Shown here: positions 17,115 through 26,336 of the stretch, piece by piece | Position numbering within the stretch: the stretch's first letter is position 1 | How the letters are laid out: each line of letters opens with the position of its first letter | Assembly (NCBI RefSeq): GCF_014207905.1 | Contig: NZ_JACHLB010000009.1 | Location: forward strand, 62,001 to 126,000 | Source of the DNA: Flavobacterium notoginsengisoli | GTDB taxonomy: Bacteria; Bacteroidota; Bacteroidia; Flavobacteriales; Flavobacteriaceae | DNA: 64,000 nt | Direction of reading: 5' to 3' | The notes under the pieces: model-generated | Database searches by the model: none | The model's input: only the letters and a program-made list of their open reading frames with translations | What the model was told of the DNA's origin: nothing | Made by a program: the position numbers and the translations under genes

Positions 17115-18071
17115 TCAAAAATTCACTTCACGTGATACTTTGTAACGTTCTTCGTTGTTCTTAGTTCTTAAAATTATTTCGCCTAAAAATCCAGCCAAGA
17201 AAAGCTGGGTTCCTAAAATCATTGTTGTTAAGGCAATATAAAACCATGGGTTATTTGTTACCAAACTATACTTCATTCCGTTGTACATGTGGTATAGTTT
17301 TGAAACTCCAATATATCCTGCAGATAAAAATCCGATAATAAACATGATAGAACCTATTGCTCCAAATAAATGCATGGGTCTTTTTCCGAAACGTGATAAA
17401 AACCAGATGGTAATTAAATCTAGAAAACCGTTTATGAAACGTTCCATTCCGAATTTAGTTTCACCATATTTTCTAGCTTGATGAATGACCACTTTTTCGC
17501 CAATTTTTCCGAATCCAGCATTTTTAGCCAGAACAGGAATGTAGCGATGCATTTCGCCAGAAACTTCAATGTTTTTAACAACTACATTTTTGTACGCTTT
17601 TAATCCGCAATTGAAATCATTTAATTCAACTCCAGAAGTTTTTCTAGCTGCCCAGTTAAATAATTTTGAAGGAAGATTTTTTGCTACAACAGAATCATAA
17701 CGTTTCTTTTTCCAGCCAGAAACCAAATCGTATTTCTGAGCTGTAATCATTTCATACAATTCTGGAATCTCATCTGGACTGTCTTGCAAATCGGCATCCA
17801 TAGTAATGATAACATCACCTTTTGCTTTTGCGAAACCAGCGTGTAAAGCTTGAGATTTACCAAAATTTTTCATGAAACGAATGCCTTTTACATTCGGATT
17901 TTCATTAGAAAAACCCTCAATAATCTGCCAAGAATTATCTGTACTACCATCATCTACAAAAATGATTTCATAAGAGTAATTGTTAGATTGCATCACTTTA
18001 ATAATCCATGTGTAGAGTTCTTTAAGTGATTCCTCCTCGTTTAGAAGCGGTATAAGTATAGATAAATTCAT
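17115..18071 (-). CDS. GT2 glycosyltransferase (DPM1/GtrB-like, membrane-anchored)
   Basis: A 318-residue enzyme that probably moves a sugar from a nucleotide donor to polyprenyl phosphate at the inner membrane. The catalytic GT-A domain has FVDDGSTDNSW and the metal motif DADLQD near residue 90. Two C-terminal helices (about 230-255 and 270-295) anchor it, as in the GtrB/ArnC-like group. It starts 27 bases after the DUF4199 gene on the same strand, so they may share a transcript. Confidence 0.88.
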   Translation of the reverse strand: MNLSILIPLLNEEESLKELYTWIIKVMQSNNYSYEIIFVDDGSTDNSWQIIEGFSNENPNVKGIRFMKNFGKSQALHAGFAKAKGDVIITMDADLQDSPDEIPELYEMITAQKYDLVSGWKKKRYDSVVAKNLPSKLFNWAARKTSGVELNDFNCGLKAYKNVVVKNIEVSGEMHRYIPVLAKNAGFGKIGEKVVIHQARKYGETKFGMERFINGFLDLITIWFLSRFGKRPMHLFGAIGSIMFIIGFLSAGYIGVSKLYHMYNGMKYSLVTNNPWFYIALTTMILGTQLFLAGFLGEIILRTKNNEERYKVSREVNF

Positions 18072-18098
18072 TTATATTTTATTGTAGACTTTTTTTTA

Positions 18099-18632
18099 TT
18101 AAGGTTTTTCGTTTTTAACGATTGCTCCTATTATTAAGGAGTATATTAAACCGATTAATGCATACATAACAATGGTAACTGGAAATACAATGAATGGATT
18201 CATGAATTTTTTTACCATGCTAAGTCCCATTTCCAACTCTTTTGCAGTCATCTGTGGGTTTTTTGAAATCATTTCGCTTTTTGTGATGTCAAGCATTTCA
18301 TTAACGAAATCAGGAAATATTAAATTAAAAATAACATTGAATGCTGCATAGATTACGGCAGCTAATACTGTTATGGAAATACCTGTTTTTAGGCATTCTG
18401 AAAGAGAAATAAAACCGTTGTTAACTTTTTGTTTGTATTGGTTGCATCCTAAAAAGATAAACAAAATTGGTAAAACCAAATAATTAGCCAAATTGACAAT
18501 TATTCCAAAACTTGAATTAACTAGAGATTTCATGCCAATTACATACATAACGACAAATTCTAGAATCATTATAACACCGAACAAAACACCATAAGGGGTT
18601 CCTGACTTTGCAGGAGATATTTTTACATCCAT
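18099..18632 (-). CDS. DUF4199 domain-containing membrane protein
   Basis: A 177-residue inner-membrane protein with four hydrophobic helices: LFGVIMILEFVVMYVIG, IIVNLANYLVLPILFIFLG, ISITVLAAVIYAAFNVIF and IVFPVTIVMYALIGLIYSL. It matches the Bacteroidota family DUF4199. I start it at the ATG at 18632 (MDVKISPAKSG): the longer open frame to 18791 crosses an AT-rich promoter region, including the rpmE2 promoter on the other strand. A -7-like TATATTTG lies on the minus strand at 18662-18655. Function unknown; the next gene is the glycosyltransferase. Confidence 0.85.
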   Translation of the reverse strand: MDVKISPAKSGTPYGVLFGVIMILEFVVMYVIGMKSLVNSSFGIIVNLANYLVLPILFIFLGCNQYKQKVNNGFISLSECLKTGISITVLAAVIYAAFNVIFNLIFPDFVNEMLDITKSEMISKNPQMTAKELEMGLSMVKKFMNPFIVFPVTIVMYALIGLIYSLIIGAIVKNEKP

Positions 18633-18731
18633 AAAGTTATATTTAATTAGTTCACAAATATAGTAATTCCCTGTATAATCGGATATAAAAAAAGCTTTTC
18701 GAAATAAACTAAAAAAAAGTGAGCTAACTGT

Positions 18732-18760
18732 TTGTTTATTAAAAAAGAATTGTAAATTTG
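18732..18760 (+). promoter_or_regulatory. Promoter of rpmE2
   Basis: TTG (18732-18734), an 18-base spacer and TAAATTTG (18753-18760) followed by C form an excellent Bacteroidota promoter. The leader is about 110 bases, long enough for leader control of a ribosomal protein; I see a weak hairpin (AAGCTTC-GAAAT-GAAAGTGCTT) but no known leader motif. Confidence 0.65.
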
Positions 18761-18877
18761 CACACTCAAAAATAATTAAATTTTTAAACAAAAAGGAGCA
18801 TTATTTATTTATACCTTTTTCTAACCATGAAAAAGCTTCGAAATGAAAGTGCTTTAAACAATAAATAAAAAGAAAAG

Positions 18878-19132
18878 ATGAAAAAAGGAGTTCACCCAGA
18901 AAATTACAGATTAGTTGCATTTAAAGACATGTCTAATGATGACGTTTTTATCACTAAATCTACTGCAGATACAAAAGAAACAATTGAAGTTGACGGAGTT
19001 GAGTATCCAGTTGTAAAAATGGAGATTTCTAGAACATCTCACCCTTTTTATACTGGTAAATCTAAACTTATTGATACTGCAGGACGTATTGATAAATTCA
19101 AAACTAAATACGCTAAACACGCTAAAAAATAA
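18878..19132 (+). CDS. rpmE2: 50S ribosomal protein L31 type B
   Basis: An 84-residue ribosomal protein. It begins MKKGVHPENYRLVAFKDMS and contains MEISRTSHPFYTGKSKL, the signature of type B L31. It has no Cys pairs, so it is the zinc-independent form that can replace the zinc-binding L31 when zinc is scarce; in Bacteroidota it is often the only copy. A strong promoter precedes it and a strong terminator follows, giving a single-gene unit. Confidence 0.95.
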   Translation: MKKGVHPENYRLVAFKDMSNDDVFITKSTADTKETIEVDGVEYPVVKMEISRTSHPFYTGKSKLIDTAGRIDKFKTKYAKHAKK

Positions 19133-19151
19133 TAGCTGTTTAAAATTATAC

Positions 19152-19183
19152 AAAAGCCTTCCAATTTCTGGAAGGCTTTTTTT
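19152..19183 (+). terminator. Terminator of rpmE2
   Basis: The perfect 12-bp stem AAAAGCCTTCCA / TGGAAGGCTTTT with an ATTTC loop is followed by T residues. Confidence 0.92.
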
Positions 19184-19241
19184 ATGCGTTAAATATTACT
19201 TTTCGTTAAAGTGGTTTTAAATGAAACCCGTAAAATATTTG

Positions 19242-19249
19242 TAACTTTG
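19242..19249 (+). promoter_or_regulatory. -7 element before the GlmU-like gene
   Basis: TAACTTTG is a perfect -7 box, 45 bases before the ATG at 19295. It argues against starting the gene at 19211, which would lie before the transcript start. No clear -33 TTG is seen. Confidence 0.45.
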
Positions 19250-19294
19250 GCCTTAGGTAACCAAATCAATATTTTAACAAACACTCAATTATTT

Positions 19295-20470
19295 ATGAAC
19301 TACATTCTTTTCGACGGTCCCGTTCGGAATGCATTATTGCCCTTTACTTTTACACGACCAGTGGCTGATATTTTGGTTGGAATTATGACTATTCGTCAAA
19401 AATGGGAAAGACGTTTAGGTTCTACAATTACTACAATTACCGAAGAATATTTGTCCGAAAAATTTCCAATGGTTGAAATGGAAGAAAATGTAATGATCAA
19501 CGCAGCGTATTTGCCAAATGATACTCTTGCAGAGATGGTTTCTAATTTAACAGAAAATCAAGCCATTTTTAAAGGTGAAGATGTTATAGCATTTTTTGCA
19601 AGCGAAAATCAAGAGGAAGTCGATTTTGATTCTTATGAAATCATTCAATACAACGATGATTGTATTACAATTGAACATACTTGGGATATTTTCTCTAAAA
19701 ACGACGCTGCAATACGTCAGGATTTTGATTTTTTAACAGAGGATAGAAAATCACAGCCAATTCCTAAAAGCGTAAATGTAATTGCTCCAGAAAATATATT
19801 TATTGAAGAAGGTGCGAAATTAGAGTTCGTGACTTTGAATGCTTCAAACGGTCCTATATATATAGGTAAAAATACCGAGATAATGGAAGGGACTGTAATT
19901 CGAGGACCTTTTGCTTTATGCGAAAATGCAATGGTGAAAATGTCGGCTAAAGTTTATGGTGCGACAACTGTCGGGCCTGGATCTCGAATAGGAGGAGAGG
20001 TTAAAAATTCTGTTCTTTTTGCTAATTCGAATAAAGGACACGAAGGGTTTTTAGGAGATTCTGTTTTAGGTGAATGGTGTAATATTGGCGCTGATTCTAA
20101 TAATTCGAACTTAAAGAATAATTACGAAGAAGTAAAATTATGGAGCTACGAAACAGAAGGTTTTGCAAAAACAGGACTTCAGTTTTGCGGTTTAATGATG
20201 GGAGATCACAGTAAATGCGGTATCAATACGATGTTTAATACTGGAACCGTTGTTGGTGTAAGCGCTAATATTTTTGGTTCAGGATTTCCAAGAAATTTTG
20301 TTCCAAGTTTCTCTTGGGGCGGAGCAGCAGGTTTTACAACTTACGTAACTAAAAAAGCTTTTGAAACGGCTCGTTTAGTAATGTCAAGAAGAAATATAGA
20401 GTTCGATGCTACGGAAGCGGCTATTATGGAACATATTTTCGAAGAAACAAAAAAATGGAGAAAAGACTAA
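19295..20470 (+). CDS. GlmU-like putative sugar nucleotidyltransferase with left-handed helix domain
   Basis: A 391-residue cytoplasmic protein. The N-terminal part starts MNYILFDGPVRNALLPFTFTRP, a nucleotidyltransferase-like domain seen in Bacteroidota GlmU-family proteins. The C-terminal half has hexapeptide-repeat character (IGKNTEIMEGTVIRGP, GPGSRIGGEVKNSV) and resembles the acyl/uridyl transferase beta-helix of GlmU. It lacks a full classical GlmU N-terminal pyrophosphorylase motif, so substrate and activity are uncertain. The start at 19295 agrees with the family N-terminus and the -7 box at 19242. Confidence 0.85.
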   Translation: MNYILFDGPVRNALLPFTFTRPVADILVGIMTIRQKWERRLGSTITTITEEYLSEKFPMVEMEENVMINAAYLPNDTLAEMVSNLTENQAIFKGEDVIAFFASENQEEVDFDSYEIIQYNDDCITIEHTWDIFSKNDAAIRQDFDFLTEDRKSQPIPKSVNVIAPENIFIEEGAKLEFVTLNASNGPIYIGKNTEIMEGTVIRGPFALCENAMVKMSAKVYGATTVGPGSRIGGEVKNSVLFANSNKGHEGFLGDSVLGEWCNIGADSNNSNLKNNYEEVKLWSYETEGFAKTGLQFCGLMMGDHSKCGINTMFNTGTVVGVSANIFGSGFPRNFVPSFSWGGAAGFTTYVTKKAFETARLVMSRRNIEFDATEAAIMEHIFEETKKWRKD

Positions 20471-20508
20471 ATTAGATAATTAGTCAATTTGATAATTAGA
20501 TAATTTTT

Positions 20509-20542
20509 AAACCCGATAGGTTTTTGGAACCTGTCGGGTTTT
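20509..20542. terminator. Bidirectional terminator
   Basis: AAACCCGATAGGTT pairs with AACCTGTCGGGTTT (one mismatch) around a TTTGG loop, with T on one side and A on the other. It lies between the convergent GlmU-like and PepSY-like genes. Confidence 0.8.
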
Positions 20543-20586
20543 GTTGTATTTAATTTTTTGAGAATTTTCTAATTTTCAAATTCAAC

Positions 20587-21030
20587 TTATTTGTCTATTT
20601 TGATAAAATCCTCTTTCAGGTTAAATTTCAATTCTAAACCATTAGTCAGTTTTGTTTCGTAACCTGAAGTTCCTATTTCTATTTTGGTTACTTTTTCTTT
20701 AAGAAAATTGGTCTTGATGTATGAAGCAATCTTTTTCGGGATAATAGATTTTGGTATTTTTTCGTTTTTGCCGTCCACTTCTTTCCAGTTTCCTTTTTTG
20801 TCAAATTCGATTTCAAGCTGTTTGTCAAATTGAACTTTGTATTCTGTAGAAAACATTTCTTTGTCTTCTAATATGTAGCTCGGCTTTTTTGATCCAAAAT
20901 GAGTTTTTAGGAAAGTTTGAGCATTTGCCGGTAGTGCTTCCTTTTTAATTACAGTTTTTTGTGCATTCGCAGAAATTCCAAATAATAATCCCGTAATTAA
21001 GTAAACGGTCAGTTTTAATTTCGCTTTCAT
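20587..21030 (-). CDS. PepSY-like periplasmic protein
   Basis: A 147-residue exported protein with a signal peptide ending SANAQ. It has two repeated halves of about 60 residues: first ALPANAQTFLKTHF...YILEDKEMFSTEYKVQF, then IPKKIASYIKTNF...KIEIGTSGYETKL. This is the beta-lactamase-inhibitor-like PepSY-like fold common in Bacteroidota. Function unknown; such proteins are often linked to envelope or peptidase regulation. It is convergent with the GlmU-like gene. Confidence 0.82.
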   Translation of the reverse strand: MKAKLKLTVYLITGLLFGISANAQKTVIKKEALPANAQTFLKTHFGSKKPSYILEDKEMFSTEYKVQFDKQLEIEFDKKGNWKEVDGKNEKIPKSIIPKKIASYIKTNFLKEKVTKIEIGTSGYETKLTNGLELKFNLKEDFIKIDK

Positions 21031-21129
21031 ATTTTGCTGATTTATAAATTTCTATACAAGGTAAGATTAAAATTTTGAAACAAGAGAAAATGGGTTAGGT
21101 TTCAATTTTTAAACAGGTTTAAAAAAATA

Positions 21130-21202
21130 TCTAATTGTCACATTCTCAAATTAACAGATTCTCAAAATTATCTAATTTTCAAATTGGCACATTATCTAAT
21201 TA
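21130..21202. repeat. AT-rich TCTAATTnTC repeats
   Basis: Imperfect units such as TCTAATTGTCACATTCTCAAATT and TCTAATTTTCAAATTGGCAC repeat here and recur at 20472-20508 and 20560-20584. They are short dispersed intergenic repeats with no coding content; the ABC-F promoter lies at their end. Confidence 0.45.
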
Positions 21203-21215
21203 AATCTATCTTTGC
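21184..21215 (+). promoter_or_regulatory. Promoter of the ABC-F gene
   Basis: TTG (21184-21186), a 20-base spacer and TATCTTTG (21207-21214) followed by C match the consensus. The leader would be about 55-60 bases. Confidence 0.6.
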
Positions 21216-21279
21216 AGCACAAAAAAAAGGGCAGTCGATTAAACGATGAACCAATAAAACAAATTCACAGAAAAAACAA

Positions 21280-22914
21280 ATGATTACAGTTAACGATATT
21301 TCGGTTCAGTTTGGTGGAACTACACTTTTTAGCGATGTTTCTTTTGCTATTAATGAAAATGATAAAATTGCCCTTATGGGTAAAAATGGTGCAGGAAAAT
21401 CTACACTTTTGAAAATAATTGCTGGTGTAAACAAACCTTCAACTGGAAGCATTTCGGCTCCAAAAGAGGCTGTAGTGGCTTATTTGCCTCAGCATTTGTT
21501 AACTGAAGATGGAGCTACTGTTATGGAAGAAGCTTCAAAAGCATTCAGTGAGATTTTTAAAATGAAAGCTGAAATCGACGAAATCAATGAACAATTGACA
21601 GTTCGTACCGATTATGAAAGTGACGAATACATGAAATTAATCGAGAGAGTTTCTGACTTAAGCGAGAAATTTTATGCAATCGAAGAAGTGAATTATGAAG
21701 CTGAAGTTGAGAAGATTTTAGTTGGTTTAGGTTTTGAACGTGAAGATTTTACGCGTCAAACTTCTGAATTTTCAGGAGGTTGGAGAATGCGTATCGAATT
21801 GGCTAAAATTCTTTTAAGAAAACCGGATTTAATTTTGCTGGATGAGCCTACAAACCACATGGATATCGAAAGTATTCAATGGTTAGAAGATTTCTTATTG
21901 AATCAGGCAAAAGCAGTTGTAGTAATCTCTCACGATAGAGCGTTTGTTGATAATATTACAAATCGTACTATCGAGGTTACAATGGGAAGAATCTACGATT
22001 ATAAAGCAAAATATACACATTACTTAGAATTAAGAAAAGATCGTCGTATTCATCAGCAAAAAGCTTATGATGAACAACAAAAAATGATTGCAGAAAATCG
22101 TGCATTTATTGAGCGTTTCAAAGGAACTTTCTCTAAAACAGACGCGGTTCAGTCACGTGTGAAAATGTTGGAAAAACTAGAAATCGTTCAAGTTGATGAA
22201 GTAGATACTTCTGCATTACGATTAAAATTCCCACCGGCTGCACGTTCTGGACAATATCCGGTTATTGTGAAAGAAATGTCTAAATCTTATGGAGATCATG
22301 TTGTATTTAAAGATGCGAACATCGTAATTGAACGTGGCCAAAAAGTAGCTTTCGTTGGAAAAAATGGTGAAGGAAAATCTACCATGATTAAAGCAATCAT
22401 GAAAGAAATCGGTGTTGATTCTGGAAGTGTTGATATCGGACATAATGCCCAAATTGGATATTTTGCTCAAAATCAAGCAGCGCTTTTAGATGAAAATGCA
22501 ACTATTTTTGAAACCATCGATAGTATTGCAGTTGGAGATATCAGAACGCAGATCAAAAATATTTTAGGAGCTTTCATGTTCCAGGGAGACGATATTACTA
22601 AAAAAGTAAAAGTGCTTTCTGGAGGAGAGAAAACACGTTTGGCAATGATCAAATTATTGTTGGAGCCAGTTAACTTGTTGATTCTGGATGAGCCTTCAAA
22701 CCACTTGGATATGAAAACCAAAGATATTATCAAAGATGCTTTACGTGATTTTGACGGAACATTAATTCTAGTTTCTCACGACCGTGATTTCCTTGACGGA
22801 TTAGCAACTAAGGTTTTTGAATTCGGAAATAAACGAGTAAAAGAACATTTCGAAGATGTGGCAGGTTTCCTTGCTCATAAAAAAATGGATTCTATGAGAG
22901 AAATAGAAAAGTAA
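21280..22914 (+). CDS. ABC-F family ATPase (YbiT-like)
   Basis: A 544-residue soluble protein with two ABC ATPase domains and no membrane segments, which defines the ABC-F ribosome-associated translation factors. Domain 1 has Walker A GKNGAGKST (34-42), signature FSGGWRMR and Walker B LLDEPTNHMD (about 187). A charged linker near 230-310 holds the P-site tRNA interaction motif region. Domain 2 has GKNGEGKST (about 360), LSGGEKTR and ILDEPSNHLD (about 468). It probably relieves stalled ribosomes; antibiotic protection is possible but not indicated. Confidence 0.9.
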   Translation: MITVNDISVQFGGTTLFSDVSFAINENDKIALMGKNGAGKSTLLKIIAGVNKPSTGSISAPKEAVVAYLPQHLLTEDGATVMEEASKAFSEIFKMKAEIDEINEQLTVRTDYESDEYMKLIERVSDLSEKFYAIEEVNYEAEVEKILVGLGFEREDFTRQTSEFSGGWRMRIELAKILLRKPDLILLDEPTNHMDIESIQWLEDFLLNQAKAVVVISHDRAFVDNITNRTIEVTMGRIYDYKAKYTHYLELRKDRRIHQQKAYDEQQKMIAENRAFIERFKGTFSKTDAVQSRVKMLEKLEIVQVDEVDTSALRLKFPPAARSGQYPVIVKEMSKSYGDHVVFKDANIVIERGQKVAFVGKNGEGKSTMIKAIMKEIGVDSGSVDIGHNAQIGYFAQNQAALLDENATIFETIDSIAVGDIRTQIKNILGAFMFQGDDITKKVKVLSGGEKTRLAMIKLLLEPVNLLILDEPSNHLDMKTKDIIKDALRDFDGTLILVSHDRDFLDGLATKVFEFGNKRVKEHFEDVAGFLAHKKMDSMREIEK

Positions 22915-22935
22915 TTTTTTCGACTTAAATAACTG

Positions 22936-22967
22936 AAAAGGCACAAGTTAATTCTTGTGCCTTTTTT
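22936..22967 (+). terminator. Terminator of the ABC-F gene
   Basis: The perfect 12-bp stem AAAAGGCACAAG / CTTGTGCCTTTT with a TTAATT loop is followed by T residues. Confidence 0.92.
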
Positions 22968-23148
22968 ATTTGGTTTTTTTGATAACAGAATTTTAATGCA
23001 ATTTTTTTTACAGGCCACGCATTTTTTTGTTATTTTAGTAATCCCATTTCGTGTTGACTGTAAGTAGTTGGCTTTCTGATTCTCGGAAAGTGTAATGCTG
23101 ATTTTGAATTCAGTTGTATAAAAATAACATTTTATCTATTTGAAGTCT

Positions 23149-24294
23149 ATGAGTAAAATTCTACTAGTTCCGATTATTTTTTTCTTTCTGTCTCCAATTT
23201 ATCTTCAAGCTCAAATTGATGTAAATGATGGAGAAAAAAAAGAAGATGAAGTGAAATACCCACAATATCAGATCAAAGGGCTTTTGCAGGCAAGATATCT
23301 GGAAAGCTTTGGCGATAATGTTGATGTTTTAGGAGTTCATCATTCTACGGGAGATGTTACACAGCAGTCTTTTGATATTAAAAGAATGCGTGTCGGTTTA
23401 AATACAAAATTGAGCGAAGCTACAGAAGTTGTAATCCTAGTCAATTTAGCCGATTTCAAATCAGATACCAAGGGTAAAGTTCTTGAAAATGCCTATGGAA
23501 AATATACTTTTAGTAAATACATTGCTTTAACAGGAGGTCAGTTTCGTCCGGCATTCGGTATAGAAGAGCTTGTTCCGGTTGATATCATTAAATCTTTCGA
23601 TTTTTCCAACCAATATTATGAATTTGGAAAAAATGGCTGGACCAGTTTCCAGATTGGAGCTTCGGCAACCGGAGCTTTTGATATTGGTAAAATTCCTGTG
23701 AATTATGCGGTTTCTGTTTTAAATGGAAATGGAAAAAATGTTGAAATGGATAAAGATAACGGCAAACAGTATTCTACACGCTGGGTTTTCGAATTATCAA
23801 AAGAGCATAAAATAAATCTGGGTTTAAACGGTGGTTTCGGAAAAGTGTTCAAAGAAAATGTTTTTGCTGTTGGAGCAGATATAACCAGTGACTTTAAACT
23901 GACAGACCGAATGAGTTTTGATCTTCAAATTGAATACAAACAAGGAACCAATCATAATTTATACTTTTCTCTTCCTGCAGAAAATAGAGTGGGAGACGTT
24001 TCTAATTATCAAATGCGAGGTGTTTATTTCCTGCCTAATTTAAGATATATAGTAAATTATAAAAAATTAACCGCATTTGAATTGTCATGTCGTTACGAAA
24101 CTTTTGATCCAAGTTATAAAGTAAATTCAAATGTAAGGCAGACTTATACGCCAATGATCAGTTTAGAATTTGGAAAAGCCTACACAGGCCGAATCGAGAT
24201 GGGATTTGAAATTGATCGATTTGATAGAAATGTGCCTGATTCATCGACTTATAATGATGAATTATTTTTAATCCAATTACAGCTCCGACTTTAA
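23149..24294 (+). CDS. Porin, phosphate-selective porin O/P type
   Basis: A 381-residue outer-membrane barrel. The signal peptide ends LQAQ, followed by an acidic linker, then IKGLLQARYLESFGDN and FDIKRMRVGLNTKLSE, as in OprO/OprP-type porins; it ends ELFLIQLQLRL. The name reflects the family and does not prove phosphate selectivity. I use the ATG at 23149 because the TTG at 23140 overlaps a -7-like TCTATTTG. The DASS symporter starts 21 bases after its stop, so the pair looks like an outer and inner membrane route for one anion substrate. Confidence 0.87.
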   Translation: MSKILLVPIIFFFLSPIYLQAQIDVNDGEKKEDEVKYPQYQIKGLLQARYLESFGDNVDVLGVHHSTGDVTQQSFDIKRMRVGLNTKLSEATEVVILVNLADFKSDTKGKVLENAYGKYTFSKYIALTGGQFRPAFGIEELVPVDIIKSFDFSNQYYEFGKNGWTSFQIGASATGAFDIGKIPVNYAVSVLNGNGKNVEMDKDNGKQYSTRWVFELSKEHKINLGLNGGFGKVFKENVFAVGADITSDFKLTDRMSFDLQIEYKQGTNHNLYFSLPAENRVGDVSNYQMRGVYFLPNLRYIVNYKKLTAFELSCRYETFDPSYKVNSNVRQTYTPMISLEFGKAYTGRIEMGFEIDRFDRNVPDSSTYNDELFLIQLQLRL

Positions 24295-24315
24295 TTAATA
24301 TAAAAATCCTTTATT

Positions 24316-25746
24316 ATGAAAGAAGTACAGATTCCTCAAACCTTGATTACGCTTGCTGTTGGAATTGCAATTTGGCTTATTCCAGCTCCAAATGGCGTTG
24401 TTATTGAAGCTTGGCACCTGTTTGCTATTTTTGTGGCAACCATTTTAGGAATTATTCTAAAGGCAGCTCCAATGGGAACAATGTGTATGATTGCAATTGC
24501 TTTGACGGCTTTTACACAGGTTTTAGCGCCAGGAGATCCGGGCAAATCCATTACGTTGGCATTAAAAGGTTTTGGGGATAAAGTAATCTGGCTGATTGGA
24601 ATTTCATTCTTTATTGCGAGAGGTTTTATAAAAACAGGTTTAGGAAACAGAATTGCTTTTCTGTTCATTAGAATATTTGGAAAAAGTTCTCTAGGATTGG
24701 CTTATGGTCTAGGTTTAGCCGATTTGGTTCTGGCGCCGGCCGTTCCAAGTAATACCGCTAGAGGAGGAGGAATTATTTATCCTATCATGAAATCTATGTC
24801 AATGAGTTTTGGTTCTATGCCAGATCAGCCAGAAACGCATAGAAAATTAGGTTCGTATTTGACTTTGAATAGTTATAATATGAATTTGATTGCATCGTCT
24901 ATGTTTTTGACTGGAACTGCCAGTAATCCGATGTGTCAAAAATTTGCTTTGAATTTAGGGATTAAAATTACTTGGATGTCTTGGGCAGTTGCGGCAATTG
25001 TTCCAGGATTGTGTGCTTTTTTTGTAATTCCGTTTGTGTTATATAAAATTTATCCGCCAGAATTAAAAAAGACAGGTGATGCTCCGCAGATTGCCAGAGA
25101 AAAATTAAAAGAAATGGGAGCCATAACTAGAAATGAATGGATGATGCTTTTGACGTTCTTTATTCTGCTTTTTCTTTGGATGACGGGAGATTTATTTTCA
25201 ATCGATGCGACAACAACAGCTTTCATCGGATTGGTGATTTTACTTTTAACTTCAGTTTTAACTTGGGATGATGTCAAAGCCGAAAAAGGAGCTTGGGATA
25301 CTATAGTATGGTTTTCAGTTTTAGTAATGATGGCCAGTTCGCTTAATGAATTAGGTTTTATTGCCTGGTTTAGTGATTTGGTAAAAGCACAAATTGGCGG
25401 ATTAAGCTGGCAAATGGCTTTTCCTATAATTGTTTTGGTTTATTTCTTTAGCCATTATCTTTTTGCTAGTGCAACGGCGCACGTAGCAGCAATGTATGCG
25501 GCTTTGCTAGGAGTTGGGGTTTCGTTGGGAATTCCGGGATTGTTATTGGCTTTTATGCTTGGCTTTATAGGTTCGCTTTACGGAACTTTAACGCATTATG
25601 GTCATGGTCCGGCACCCGTATTCTTTGGGAGCGGCTATGTTGACTTAAAAAGCTGGTGGGTAAAAGGGCTTGTAACCGGTTTGACTATGCTTCTTATCTA
25701 TATGGTAATCGGAGGATTGTGGCTCCGTATTATTGGAGATTTTTAG
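24316..25746 (+). CDS. DASS-family anion:sodium symporter (dicarboxylate type)
   Basis: A 476-residue inner-membrane protein with about 12 hydrophobic segments. The paired SNT-type substrate motifs SNTARGG (about 145) and TGTASNPM (about 200) mark the DASS/INDY family, which imports dicarboxylates such as malate, succinate or 2-oxoglutarate with sodium, or exchanges them. The bacterial plant-plastid-like branch fits the sequence GFGDKVIWLIGISFFIARGFIKTG (shown here in part: WLIGISFFIARGFIKTG). It follows the porin at 23149 closely, which supports a joint uptake operon. The stop overlaps the convergent gene by three to four bases. Confidence 0.88.
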   Translation: MKEVQIPQTLITLAVGIAIWLIPAPNGVVIEAWHLFAIFVATILGIILKAAPMGTMCMIAIALTAFTQVLAPGDPGKSITLALKGFGDKVIWLIGISFFIARGFIKTGLGNRIAFLFIRIFGKSSLGLAYGLGLADLVLAPAVPSNTARGGGIIYPIMKSMSMSFGSMPDQPETHRKLGSYLTLNSYNMNLIASSMFLTGTASNPMCQKFALNLGIKITWMSWAVAAIVPGLCAFFVIPFVLYKIYPPELKKTGDAPQIAREKLKEMGAITRNEWMMLLTFFILLFLWMTGDLFSIDATTTAFIGLVILLLTSVLTWDDVKAEKGAWDTIVWFSVLVMMASSLNELGFIAWFSDLVKAQIGGLSWQMAFPIIVLVYFFSHYLFASATAHVAAMYAALLGVGVSLGIPGLLLAFMLGFIGSLYGTLTHYGHGPAPVFFGSGYVDLKSWWVKGLVTGLTMLLIYMVIGGLWLRIIGDF

Positions 25747-26045
25747 ATTCTAATTCCTGGAGGAAGAAGTTCTTTGTATCTAGGATTTTTTTTGAAAAAC
25801 GAAACGATTTTTGGGTGAATAGGAACCACTCTGTAGTTTTTTTCGGCACTTAAATCCAAAACGTTTTTAAGTAAGGTGTTTATTGTCTCTTCGTTTTCGT
25901 AAGATTCTGGTTTGTTGATTTTTGTCAAAAAGATTTTCTTTTCTTGAAATGAATATTCAACTGCCAACATTCCTTCAGGAATGACAGTTTCAAATTGGCG
26001 TGCAAAAGTATTGTCCTTGATTTCCATAGTTGCAGAAGCTTCCAT
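25743..26045 (-). CDS. GNAT-like acetyltransferase (YjdJ/Gtn small type)
   Basis: A 100-residue protein resembling the short GCN5-like acetyltransferase domain (COG2388 group): AVEYSFQEKKIFLTKINKP..., the central EETINTLLKNVLDLSAEKNYRVVPIHP and a C-terminal FFKKNPRYKELLP. It lacks the first half of a full GNAT fold, as usual for this group. Substrate unknown. It is convergent with the DASS gene, and their stop codons overlap. Confidence 0.78.
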   Translation of the reverse strand: MEASATMEIKDNTFARQFETVIPEGMLAVEYSFQEKKIFLTKINKPESYENEETINTLLKNVLDLSAEKNYRVVPIHPKIVSFFKKNPRYKELLPPGIRI

Positions 26046-26336
26046 AATTTATTTGTTAGATTATTGGTAAATGGTGAATTTGGGAAACGAAATAATTCTG
26101 AAAGAAAATTCTTTATAACTTATTAAAAGCAGAAAAACTCCGAAATGCAAAGGTAATCATTTGATTTTCAATAATAAATTATTTTTTCAAGATGTAAACT
26201 TTAAACAATTGTTTCTAATTTGATTTTTTTTGATTTACTATAATAATTAGGTCTGAAATTTGATTATCATGAAATTAAAAAGGTAACTTTATTTTTTTTA
26301 AAATAAATATCGCAATGGTAATTTCATTTGAATGTT
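26046..26336. other. AT-rich intergenic gap
   Basis: About 290 bases between the acetyltransferase and the hydrolase. I see no credible short ORF, no strong hairpin with T run and no complete promoter; CATTTG near 26326 is only a partial -7 match. Confidence 0.5.

Noticed and set aside
18633..18791. N-terminal extension of the DUF4199 gene
   Set aside because: The extension lies in an AT-rich promoter region shared with rpmE2, and the family N-terminus fits the ATG at 18632.
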